From: Phocoena phocoena
Lineage: Eukaryota > Chordata > Mammalia > Artiodactyla > Phocoenidae
Reading direction: 5' to 3'
Length of the DNA: 64,000 nt
NCBI RefSeq assembly: GCF_963924675.1
Contig: NC_089232.1
Coordinates: 28,160,842-28,224,841 of the forward strand
Shown: positions 26,101 through 35,863 of the stretch, in pieces
Layout: every line of letters starts with the position of its first letter
How positions within the stretch are numbered: position 1 is the first letter of the stretch
Notes under the pieces: generated by a model
Told to the model about the DNA's origin: nothing
Seen by the model: only the letters and a program-made list of their open reading frames with translations
The model's database searches: none
Position numbers and translations under genes: made by a program

Positions 26101-29100
26101 TCCAGCTGGCCCTGGTTTAGGGGAAGCAGGGAGAGACTAGCATCCCTGGGGATTTCCCATTAGCACCCAGGCAGGGCCCATAAGACCACATAAGGGAAGG
26201 AAAAGGGCGAGCTCTACAGACCGAGCTTTCTCTGGGGGCAAAGGAAAGCCACAAAATCCTTATCTCCAAGAGACTTGGCAGTCTAGTGGCCTGTTCCAAC
26301 CCAGGGTAGCAAACCCCAAATTCCTCCCTATTTTCTAGCCCTTGTACCAGCAGGGCGGAGGCAGCCTGGCTTAGAATGTCTGTCCTCACCACCACCCTCC
26401 AGGCTCCCTGCCCCAGCCTCCAGACCAACTTGACCCTCCCCCTCCTTTCCTCAGATTCAGTGCAGGAAGGCCCACCCCAGCGCCCTTTCACACACCTACC
26501 TCCACCTTCAGGCAGCTCCTGCATGGAAGTCTGCTATTCTCAGGGAGAATGCATAGTTCTTTGATTTGAAGCAAGTGCTCAGTACATTGGCAACTAAAAT
26601 TGTTTCACACCGCTCCCTGACCCTGTGGAACCCCCAGCCCTCCACTTTCCATTACACTTGATTCACCCACTGCTATCCTATCATGGGGTCCTGCCTTCCC
26701 ACATCAGGGCACCCAGCCCTTCTGTCCTCTGTCATCACCCCACTTCCCAATTTTAAGTCCACATTAGGTCATGAAGTTAAATAGCGGCAGGAATACAAGT
26801 CTCTGAACAGATTTTTGGACCCAGGCTCTAACTTCTTCCTGTGGCTGGGAAGGCAGCAAATGTGGAGCTTCCCTTAGGTAGCCATGGACATCCCCAGGCT
26901 ACTGGGCGGGTGGGAGGGTCATGTGGAGAAACCAACCTTGAATTTGTCCCCCAGGAGTTTGTGGACAATTTCCTCCTCCTCATTGGCGGTTTTATTACAG
27001 AACTGGGAGAAGAGCCTGATCCAACGATCCTTATCCTTAGCCTGCAGTGAACAAATATACTTCAGGGTCAGGTTCACACATGCTCACGCATGCATGTGCA
27101 CACATGGACTCACAGACACCCTCCTCTTTACTGCCACTCCTGCCCACGTGAGAGGAGCGCTGTCATTCTAAAACCCCTGCCCTGAGAAACACCATCACAC
27201 ATGAGCTTCTAAGTAGACCCTTCCTGCCCACCCTGCCCACACCCAACCACCTTCCCAGCTGGTGCCAAGCTAGCCAGTTCACGACACTTGGGAAAATAGG
27301 AGGACGAGGCTGACGAGCAACAACACTAAAGGGGTCAGAGTGGCTTCTCTCGCTTTATCTAAGAGACACAATCCTGAAAAGGTGGTGCTTATATATGAAT
27401 TGCTGCTGCACAGGAAGTCATCCATAGATCACAGACCACAGGCAAGATGAGCCCCCATGTCCCCTGCTAGATTTATGGTTAGCTACTCCTAAGGTTTACA
27501 CAGCAAGCAGCTCTCCCTTTGGGAAGCCCAGAAGGAACTCTATATCCAAGCCAGAGTGTTAAGGTGAGAAGAAAACTGAGGCCAAGGGTTGAATGAGGCC
27601 AGAGTCAGCTTCCCTGAGATCAGGTGGGCTCACCTGTTTCACTGTGGCCACCATCCGGGCCATCAACATGATGCTTGCAGTCTCAGGGGGGTAGTGAACA
27701 CTCCTGGGGAGAAAGAAAAAGGTTTGGCCTAGAACTTCCCTCCCCAGCTGAATTCAGGGAAGCCCAGTCTGATTACTACAGAGAATCTTTCCTGGCCTAG
27801 AACTTCCCTCCCCAGTAGCTGAATTCAGGGAAGCCCAGTCTGATTACTACAGAGAATCTTTCCTACCAATCTCATTTATAACCAAAGAGAGAAATTCATT
27901 GGCAAGGACTTGGGCAGGATTTTATATCCCTATGGGCTTCATGGGGCTCTTCCTGGGAGTGTGTAAAATGCTGAGAATGGTAGGACTGGTGGCTCAGATT
28001 TAAGGCAGAGGGAATGGGTGATAGTTTAGCCCTAAGAATGGAGGAAAAATCTAGGGGCTGGTAACTTAACAAAGATGGCTGCATCCACTAAGCGTGGGGA
28101 AGGCAGGCAGGGAGGGAAGGATAAAGGAGAGAAGAGAGGAAATGCTACCTACCTCCATGCCTCCTGCAGCTTATTGAGAGGATACAGGGGGTCATCCTGG
28201 GAGGGGCCTGGGCACAGGACCCGATGGTATTGCTCAGCTGCGGCTAGCAGACATTCTGTACTGCAGTACGTCACCTGTTGGGGGAGGTGGAGGTCAGCAC
28301 CCTAGGATCTGGCAGTGGGGTGAGGCACAGACACCCATGTGGTCTCACCTCCTCTAACTGTACTCCTTCCACAAATAGCCCCTAAGCAGTAGTCAGTGGT
28401 ATTGTGAGATGAAAAAGCATACAGTGCTCTGGAGACATGTGAGAGGGGCACGTGACCCAGGCTTGTAAAAACGTGGGAAGGAGAGACTGCTTCTCAGGTA
28501 CAGGGAAAGGCCCCTGCCAGGCTCCTAGGAAGAGGGCAAGCTCCCACCAAGCCTATTTTCTAGACAATGGGACTGGAACAGAGGACGAAACTGGCACAGT
28601 AATGTCTTTTTCATGTCTTTCTCTACATTCGGGCTCTCAAGGGCCATGACCAAGTCTGTCCTCACTCCTGTCTCCCCAGAGAGGACTTCAGCTTAGCCCC
28701 CAGGGATATTCACCTGGCAGTGGGGACAATTCTGGTGCAGGTCCTTGCGCACAGTGCACAGCTCAGGGTGAGGCAAAACCTGGCCTGGTTTCCCAGTCAG
28801 TCTCTGGGCGTTCTCCTCTGCCTTCTCCAGTGCCCGGAGGCAGTGGTCACAGGCTGGGGGAGAGAGCCAGATGTTGACAATTAAGTGTCTTGAGAGCTGG
28901 GGCCACATTTGTCCTTTTCACAGCAATATGCCCAGGGTTAACATAGCACCTAGCTCAGAGAAGGTGTTCAATAAAAGTATGAGAAGTGAGTGAATGAATG
29001 ACTATGTTAAATGAATGTATTTCACACGCATTATAGAGGATGCCTTCTTCCCTCTCCGAAGTCCCCACTCCTCCCGGCAGACTCTCTCTGCTTCTTGATG

Positions 29101-32100
29101 GGACTTAGTCTATGGGGTTCCCCACCCAGCCCCCAAACTGGGCTTTCCCCACATTCTGGAGCCGAGTGACCCTCCTTTCACAGATTTTTCTCTAGCCCAA
29201 GAAAAGTGTGAAAAAAGCATGTGACTGGCAAAGCTAAGAGCGTCCTATTTGTTTCTGACCCCTAACACAGCCTTTATTGACCAAGGGGCATGGGGTCTCC
29301 TCTTGGCAGAGGGCTCCACTTTGGCACAGAGCCCTTCAGCACGACATCTAGTACCTTACAGTATAGGCCACACTGAGTTCCACCTGAGTGACAGTCCTCC
29401 CCCAAGGAGCACTTTGGAAGAACCTTTCTGCAGCAGGCTCACAGCCCCAAATGGCCTGAGATTAGACAGAGGCATGGTTCTCAGGTGCAGCTCTCCGAGG
29501 GAAGATGCACTTTCCTCCCAACACCTGGAGTCCTAGAGACGGCAGCCGGTAGGGATGTATGTACTCTCTTCCATGCGCAAAGCCTGCTGGGCCCAACAGC
29601 CCTCAGGAGTAGGTGAGATGTGCTCACCTCGGTAGCGATAAAGTGCATTCCAGAGAAACTGTGCAGCCACCAGGGGCCGTTCGATGAATATGGTCTCCCC
29701 CTTCTGGATCAGCTGTGTGGCAAACAACCCCTTTCCCTAAGAGGGCAGAGAAGAATAGGATGGCCATAAGAAGAGACAGAGAACATAGCTTCAAGGGCTC
29801 CTCACCCCCACGTGCTTCCCTCTCATCAGAGGCCTCTGCCTCAGGAGGGTTCATGGAGCATGGTCGGCACCCTCCATAACTGCCTCCTCTGGAAATGCAG
29901 CTCTGCCCAGTTTCAGTCGCACTTCTACCAGCCTGTCCAGAGCAGAGGGCCTGGGATGGGAAGAGAGCCACCACATCAGCCATGTCAGACTAATCAGAGA
30001 ATTTTTAGGATGGCCAGAGCAGGGCCAAGGTTCACAGCAGGCTGGAGCCTCCAGTACCAGGAACTGGTACAGGGCGGCCTTCTCTGAGTCACCCACATGC
30101 CCCTCCAGGATCCTGGTCGTGATGCTGCTCCTCAGGGTTGCATAGAAATCCTACAGCACGGGAGGGAGAGGCCTATGCAGGAGAATATGCCCTTCTTCCC
30201 TGGTCAGCTGGGTACTCACAGCACCTAGCATTCATAGTACCTGGCAGCCAACAAGTTCTCAGGTGTTACATTGAAAGGAATGACTGATCCTAGCACCAGT
30301 CCTAATGCTAACTCGCTGTGAAACTTTGAGCCCGTTGCTTCACTTTTTTGCATCTGTTTACCATGTGAAAAGTGGGTATTATAATAATACCTACCAGGTA
30401 GTTTCCAGGATGCAGTGATATAACACAGGTGAAGGAATTTCATGAACTCTAGCTCCTTACTACTCAAAGTGAAGTGATGGACTGGGCAGCATGGGTATTG
30501 CCTGGGAGATGTTAGAAATGCAGAATCTCAGGCCCCACTCCACACCTGCTGAATCAGAATCTGCATTATTAAAATCAGCTGCAGATGCCCAGGCAGTTCA
30601 TATGCACATTAAATGAGAAATACTGGTCTAAAGCACTGTGGATATGTACAGGATGAAGCATGAGAAAACTGTTGAACTGCCATCTCTCAAATGTGCAAAG
30701 GGACGCAGGAGACAGCTTCAGAACCTAGGCAGTTACTGGCCCAGCTGGGCACTTTCTCCCACTATACAGAGGAGTGGTGCCCCTGCCAACAGTGAACTGT
30801 CATGAAAAGAGAGAGAAAGGAAATGACTGACACAGCAGTGAAATGTCCTGTCACGTTGCCTCCTGGGTAGCTCCCGGTTTCCTTCTAGCACTGGCACTCT
30901 GGATAGACAGGGGCACCTCCCAAAATCAGCAGCAGGATGTAAAGACCTGGACAGGCCCTGAGCACCCCGTGAGCCACACATCTCAATCCTGTGAATAACT
31001 CTGGGAGCTCTAATATGGCACAGTGGGGCAGCTGGAACAAAACCACTGGCAAAGCCGTGGATGCAGCCTGGTTGTCTTTCTAGAAGCCCACCTCCATGCC
31101 TAGTAGCCCCTGGGATCCATCTAGCAAAATGAAAACCTGGCCTTCCTCTGTGGGACAACAAGATATGGACAGCTATCCACATTACTTCTGACAATCTCAA
31201 ATCTCAATATTGAATTAATATTGATCTCTTTCTCCCTCCTTCTGGAGGACCAAATGTAGGAAATATTTAGTAAAGCAAAGGGAAGAATCAGAGCTGTTCC
31301 TCTATGAAACCACTTATCCCCCAAACATATAAAGTATTTCAAGAAAAACAACTCTAATTCACATTACCAAGAAGACTGGAGAGAACGGAACCTGAATGGA
31401 AAGGGTACAAACTATGCAAAGTTTATCTCCGATTTGAAAAGTTCAAGTTTAAAAAAAAAAAAAAAGATTGTACCAAAATATCTAAGACTATGTAGTAAAT
31501 TAATTCTTTATTAAATTATTTTCTAGAAAAATATCAAGTGCCAAAAGTGAATTCAAAAGGAAGAAAGCCAAGACAGACTTGCAATGCCAATACCTGCCTG
31601 ATGTGCATGAGTACAGCATCCTGGTTGACATCTACCATATTTGGTCAGGTTTCTGTTCTGACTGGTCATGTCCCTGGCATAGCAATTGGTAAAATTTTGG
31701 AAATCATTCCTGCCAATATCCATAGAGGCAATGGAGAAAGTGGTCAAAAACTACCCCCATGTGAGACCCCCTAGGCTATATGGTTTCATGAGCGAGCTCT
31801 CTCAAACCAAATAAGTAATTCTTGTGCTATTTAAACTATTCAATAACAGAGAAAAAATGGAAAGCCTCTCTATTAAAAAACAAACAAGCATAATTTCGAT
31901 GTGGTAACCTAAGGAAGATACCATAAAGGAAAAAAAAAAATCACAAACTAATCTCACTTTATGAATGTAGAGGCAAAAAGCCCAGGATAAGCCATCTTGT
32001 CACCAGGTCTGAGTATGTGATTCTTCTGCAGCAGCAGATGTTGTAGGCATGAAGAGGGAAGCCAACTCATTCTTCCAGAGCTGGGGTTTTGATAGAAGGC

Positions 32101-33536
32101 TAGGACAGGACAATTGGGCAAGGAGAGTGGCTGAAGTGATGAAGTAAGAGAGAAGAAGTAAAACAAGGAGGGGCCTGAGAGATAGGGGTGAAGTGAAAGT
32201 AAAGGTATCTCTGCAGGCTAAGAGCGACGGAACTGAGACGCCATCAAACTGTGAGCCAATGAAGAGCACTGGAGGCCTTGGGGTGGAGATGGAGTTGTGG
32301 GCAGCTGAGGAGGCCAAGGATATGGGAGCTGATTTACCACAGGAAGAGAGGAACACTCCAGATGCCTCTGGAGTGAAAAGAGGACAATGGAAGGTTGGGT
32401 TCGGGAACTGGATGAGTAGGATGATGTTGAGAGCAGGAGACAGATGACTAGAAGGCTGACATCTAGGGCAAAGACCAAGGATACACACAGCCACTACACA
32501 TGACAAACTGTTCAACCTCATTAGTAAACAAATATAAATGAAAACAAAGCGATATCATTTTGCACAAATCAACCAGCAAAGATATCCAAGAAAGAAAATA
32601 CTCAGTGCTGGTGAGAACAAAAGGATGTGTGCACAGACACTGAGCTCCAATATCTTTGACCTCAGGGATAAAAAACAAGATACAACATAAGGGTCCATAA
32701 ATGAGCAGTTGTTGAGTGAACAGAGGTCCTCCCATGAAACAGACTATTACTCAACTCTTAAAAGTTACTACGTAGCATTATTGATATTGAAATATTTACT
32801 GCTGCATCAAAAAGCAGTTTCTAAAAATACAGTTTTAATATGCACATATTTGCACAAATATAGATTCTGAGTGTTTTACCTTCTCTTTCCTTACATGCGC
32901 TTTTTTTCTACAATGAACTTCTAAAACACGGTAATAAAACAACAAAATGTCACCTTCTTGATTTAAACCCTTCAATGCTACTACGGGCTTCGGTCCAAAC
33001 TCCTTAACACTCCAAGCCCCTTCGTGAAGTGTCCTGGCCTTTTCCCTCAACCCCCACCCAAATCTCACTCAAAAAGTTCCCTGAGGACCCAGGCCTTTTT
33101 GTACTGCAGCTCCCCCTGCCCAGCACGTCCCGCCCACAGCTCCCAGGACCCAGCAGTAAGGTCCCCCGGCCTGGCGCTCCCCGGCCCCACTGGCGGAAAG
33201 GCCCGGTTCCACGGGGGCAGGTGACGCGCACGGAAACTCAGCGGGCTCGGGCGGGCCCACCGCATGACCGCCCCGGAACCCTGAGCGCGGGGACAAGTAG
33301 CCCCCGGGCCCCGAGCCGAAAACGGGCCGCAGCGCCCGAGCGGCAGAGGAGCCTCTAGATTCCAGGCATGGGGTCCGGTGGGGCTGTCTCCAAGGCCGGG
33401 CCGGGTGGGGGTACCTCGGCACGGTCCGCCGCGGCCTCACCTTGGCGCTGCTCACGAAGCGTACTTCCACGGCTACCCGGGCTCGGCCCGCCACGCCCAC
33501 GCAGAAGGAGAACACGTCGCACATGGAGGCCGCCAT
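22980..33536 (-). CDS. SMYD5: SMYD5, SET and MYND-like lysine methyltransferase (complete, 13 exons)
   Basis: SET-domain protein-lysine methyltransferase. The family member is reported to act on histone sites and on the ribosomal protein RPL40. Coding exons on the minus strand: 33441-33536, 29628-29736, 28714-28853, 28153-28274, 27634-27703, 26937-27041, 26049-26111, 25771-25841, 25349-25455, 24899-24955, 23954-24048, 23229-23299, 22980-23127. All phases close to give 417 codons; human has 418 from memory. Cysteine/histidine pairs CDHC (70-73), CPHC (111-114) and C119/C123 form the atypical zinc insert in place of a standard MYND. The SET core has NHSCVPN (315-321) and [12 protein letters not shown] (344-355). 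The post-SET cysteines are CSCPKC (376-381). The tail from about 390 is a Glu/Asp run ending DEMTDV. Donors of exons 6 and 9 (GTTGGT), 8 (GTTAGG) and 12 (GTGCCA) are weak. The gene is convergent with PRADC1, with NOTO upstream on the same strand. Confidence 0.97.
23229..23299 (-). CDS. SMYD5: SMYD5 exon 12
   Basis: Codes residues 346-368 and two bases of Arg369 (71 nt), [10 protein letters not shown] to RHKIL, the second catalytic SET motif. The donor GTGCCA is weak; the following intron is only 101 bp. Confidence 0.95.
23954..24048 (-). CDS. SMYD5: SMYD5 exon 11
   Basis: Codes residues 314-345 (95 nt), starting with the SET hallmark NHSCVPNAE. The donor is GTGAGG. Confidence 0.97.
24899..24955 (-). 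CDS. SMYD5: SMYD5 exon 10
   Basis: A 57 nt exon coding residues 295-313 and one base of Cys314, [18 protein letters not shown], leading into the SET catalytic motif. The donor is GTGAGT. Confidence 0.95.
25349..25455 (-). CDS. SMYD5: SMYD5 exon 9
   Basis: Codes residues 259-294 and one base of Ala295 (107 nt), [10 protein letters not shown] to YKDIET. The donor is GTTGGT. Confidence 0.95.
25771..25841 (-). CDS. SMYD5: SMYD5 exon 8
   Basis: Codes residues 236-258 and two bases of Ser259 (71 nt), [10 protein letters not shown] to GQGIGT. The donor is GTTAGG. Confidence 0.95.
26049..26111 (-). CDS. SMYD5: SMYD5 exon 7
   Basis: A 63 nt exon, phase 0, coding residues 215-235 ([10 protein letters not shown] to EEALSQ). 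The donor is GTGAGT. Confidence 0.95.
26937..27041 (-). CDS. SMYD5: SMYD5 exon 6
   Basis: Codes residues 180-214 (105 nt, phase 0), [10 protein letters not shown] to GDKFK. The donor GTTGGT departs from consensus at +3. Confidence 0.95.
27634..27703 (-). CDS. SMYD5: SMYD5 exon 5
   Basis: Codes residues 156-179 (70 nt), [10 protein letters not shown] to TVKQ. The acceptor tract is TTTTTCTTTCTCCCCAG. A tandem duplication begins 22 bp upstream in intron 4. Confidence 0.96.
27725..27863. repeat. SMYD5: 68/71 bp tandem duplication in SMYD5 intron 4
   Basis: Copies at 27725-27792 and 27793-27863 both start TGGCCTAGAACTTCCC. They differ only by a 3 bp insertion (TAG) in the second. The array begins 22 bp from the exon 5 acceptor. 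Confidence 0.97.
28153..28274 (-). CDS. SMYD5: SMYD5 exon 4
   Basis: Codes residues 116-155 and two bases of Arg156 (122 nt), beginning VTYCSTEC, the last zinc ligands. The donor is GTAGGT. Confidence 0.96.
28714..28853 (-). CDS. SMYD5: SMYD5 exon 3
   Basis: Codes residues 69-115 (140 nt), with the zinc-ligand pairs CDHC and CPHC. The acceptor is CCCCAG and the donor GTGAAT. Confidence 0.97.
29628..29736 (-). CDS. SMYD5: SMYD5 exon 2
   Basis: Codes residues 33-68 and one base of Ala69 (109 nt). [20 protein letters not shown] is the first SET segment, which binds S-adenosylmethionine. Confidence 0.97.
30285..30450 (+). repeat. MIR-like SINE in SMYD5 intron 1
   Basis: CTAACTCGCTGTGAAACTTT, TTGCTTCACTTTTTTGCATC and the following TACCTACCAGGTAGTT match sense MIR. 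Confidence 0.55.
30455..30645 (-). mobile_element. MER5A-type hAT element
   Basis: TTAGAAATGCAGAATCTCAG, GGCCCCACTCCACACCTGCT and GAATCAGAATCTGCATT match antisense MER5A, a nonautonomous hAT-Charlie element. Confidence 0.75.
31530..31990 (+). repeat. Degenerate L1 fragment in SMYD5 intron 1
   Basis: The right part, from GGCTATATGGTTTCATGAGC to TCACAAACTAATCTCACTTT, follows the L1 ORF2 region upstream of the reverse-transcriptase core, with many stops. The left 200 bp is assigned only by adjacency. Confidence 0.5.
32480..32870 (+). repeat. Old L1 3' fragment in SMYD5 intron 1
   Basis: CTGTTCAACCTCATTAGTAA, ATACTCAGTGCTGGTGAGAA and later pieces follow the L1M ORF2 end and 3' region in order, heavily diverged. 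Confidence 0.6.
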
Positions 33537-33660
33537 CTTGGGCGTACCTCCGCCTGCTGACCCTTGACCCCGCCTCGACCCGGGAGGCCCCGCCCCTCAC
33601 TGGCCCCGACCCCAGCGTGAGCGTCCCCGAGGCTGCGAGGGTTTGCGCGGTAGCCGGTCT
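33100..33660 (-). promoter_or_regulatory. SMYD5: SMYD5 CpG-island promoter with YY1-type site over the ATG
   Basis: GC- and CpG-dense DNA surrounds exon 1. The start codon lies in AAGATGGCGGC (about 33,529-33,539, read on the minus strand), a textbook YY1 motif often found at transcription or translation starts of housekeeping genes. Confidence 0.65.
33441..33536 (-). CDS. SMYD5: SMYD5 exon 1, coding part
   Basis: Codes residues 1-32 (96 nt), [20 protein letters not shown] to SSAK. The donor is GTGAGG. The start sits in CAAGATGGCGGCC, inside a CpG island. Confidence 0.96.
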
Positions 33661-35704
33661 TAATTTGGATCTTTTTGGTTTATGTATCTGTAGGTTAAGT
33701 AGTTCGTTTACTGGGTGTAGCTGGGCCTGGCTTTGCGCAGTTTTGCCTCTGTCTCTATCTTCGTGGCCAGTACCAGAGCTTGTGTGTGCGTGTAGTTTTG
33801 ATCTGTGTACCTGTATCCGAGTTCACGTTTGTGTTTGTTGTCTCTGCCACCCAGTGGTCCGTCTTGAGTAAAGCACTCTCTGGACCCAGTCATGGGGTGG
33901 GACAGCAACGGGCTGACTTACTGCTATCCTCTCTGGCCCTCAACCTGAAGGGAAGAACTAGCTTACCCCACCTATCCATCCTACAAAGTCCGGCGCAAGA
34001 TTTCCTATTTCCGTAGGCAGTCTGGCAGCGGGAAAGACTGTCCTACGAAAGATCAAGCTGGACATGTGTCTTCCTCAGACTCTTCAGGGCGTAGGGACCT
34101 TGTAGCCTGGGGGTGCTGGAGGGTCTAAGAACCCGTGAGATTGTATGCAGAAGTGAGTCTGCAGATTCTCATTGTCCTGACAACAGGAGAGGGACCTATT
34201 CTCTTGTTCAGGACTGACCTGAACATTTGTCCCCACAGCCAGGCCTGACCACCATGTCTCAGTTTGTTCTCTCGTCCTCCAAATGATTCCGTGCTACTTG
34301 AAAAGGGACCTGTGTCTGCATCTGCTGCGGTCTCATGGTGACATTTAGGGATTTGATAGAGCCCAGTAACTGCTGAATAGGTCACTGCTGGTGATTTAAA
34401 AAAAAAAAAAAGTGAGCCGATGGTTCCTGGAAGAGGCAAATGTAGCTGTGTTCCTTTAATAGAGCTGACTGGGTCCAGCATTAGGAAGGATTTCCCGGAA
34501 GACAGGAACAGGAGGGTTCTTGAAGCTGGACCCTGGCCTCCCTCCAGCTGCAGCTTGGTCCTGGAGGCGATGGTCAACTGCCTTGGCGGCAGGTGGTTTC
34601 CCAAGGCCACCCCTGGCTCCCTGCCTTTCCTCCCTCCCTCAGAAAACTCTGGAGAGCAGTGTGGACCATGCCCTCTCTCACCACCAGGTGGCAGGGCAGT
34701 CCTCCTTCCACCAGTTCATCTCAACACCCAGAAGTCATTCTGTATTCTAAATGAATACCCTCAACGGAAGCCCGCCAGGGAATGTGGAGTGCTAGAGAAA
34801 TTAGCTCTGGAAATATTGGTGGCAGGCTTCACAAGAGTAGGCTATCAGCTACGCTTCTTGGAAAGAAACCGAGTAGATTCCTGGGAAGGAATGGGACCCA
34901 TGAGAACTGGTTGTGAAGCAGGGGAATAATAATACAGCAGAGTTTATGACAAAATGCCAGTTTTGGCAAAGGCAGAGTTAAATCTCTCCGTATGAAGATG
35001 GATAGGGGGTCAAGTCAAGTAGCTAGACGGAAAAAGATGGTGTTCAGGGTAGCATGTCTGCTCCAAGGAGGCAGCTGGGCCTGAGCTCCTTCTGAGAATG
35101 TTAACAGTTCAGACAAAATAAGAAAACTTTGGTAAATTCTGTGAGAGGAAATGGGCTAAATGGTCTGCCCTTCCTTCTTTGCTCTCAACTCCACCATCTC
35201 CAATGGGGAAGAGTCTTCTAGGACCATATACTGATTCAAGGAGGCCCTCTCTCGTCTACAGCCAGGCCAGGCAAAGATTAATCCCTGGAGAAGCCAGGGG
35301 TGAGGTATTACTCCCACAGATGAAGGGGACCTATAAGCCTTAATAGTTACTGCACACTTAGTACTGAGCCTGGCACACTATAAGTGTTTTACAGACATCA
35401 TCTCAGCCCTGGGAGGTCTACGTTATCAACATACCCATTATACAGGTGGGGAAAAAAACTTCAGAAGTTCGGTAACTTAGCCAAGGACACAGCTGAAGGC
35501 CAAAGTCTGTACCCATGACCATTTGCATTATTACAGCTCCCAGGGGTAGATATAGGAAAGGGGGGGCCCTGCTTGACAGTTCAGATTCCCCTGATGCCCT
35601 TTGACCTGACAAGCTCTTCATTAAGAATTGGAACAGGGAGGTCCAGTTGGTGCCCCCAGGAAGAACTAGCCCAAACAGCTTGGGTTGAGCCTCTGTCCCA
35701 GTCC
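33537..35704. other. Intergenic region between NOTO 3' end and SMYD5 promoter
   Basis: 2.2 kb. The first 120 bp belongs to the SMYD5 CpG island. A 13 bp A-run lies at 34,398-34,411, and a MIR at about 35,340-35,540 (minus) lies in what may be the NOTO 3' UTR. No gene is recognised. Confidence 0.6.
35340..35540 (-). repeat. MIR SINE downstream of NOTO
   Basis: GAGCCTGGCACACTATAAGT, CATTATACAGGTGGGGAAAA and GGTAACTTAGCCAAGGACAC are in MIR order, antisense. Confidence 0.65.
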
Positions 35705-35863
35705 TCAGCTGTCCACTCCTGACTCTGCGTCTTCTCTCTGGATGGTGGTGTTGGAGCTGCTGGAGGGCTCATCCAGGGAGGCAGCCATGGCAGATGCAGC
35801 TGGCAGTCTCAGCCTTTGCTGCTTCTGATACTTAACCCTGCGGTTTTGGAACCAGACCCTCAC
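35705..35863 (-). CDS. NOTO: NOTO exon 3, coding part
   Basis: Codes residues 215-266 and a TGA stop (159 nt), starting VRVWFQNRRVKYQKQQ, the recognition helix. The tail ends ESGVDS. The acceptor is TTACAG. Confidence 0.97.
   Translation of the reverse strand: MRVWFQNRRVKYQKQQRLRLPAASAMAASLDEPSSSSNTTIQREDAESGVDS

Noticed and set aside
31538..31774. 78-codon open frame as a processed pseudogene
   Set aside because: No match to a remembered protein; the adjoining sequence is degenerate L1.
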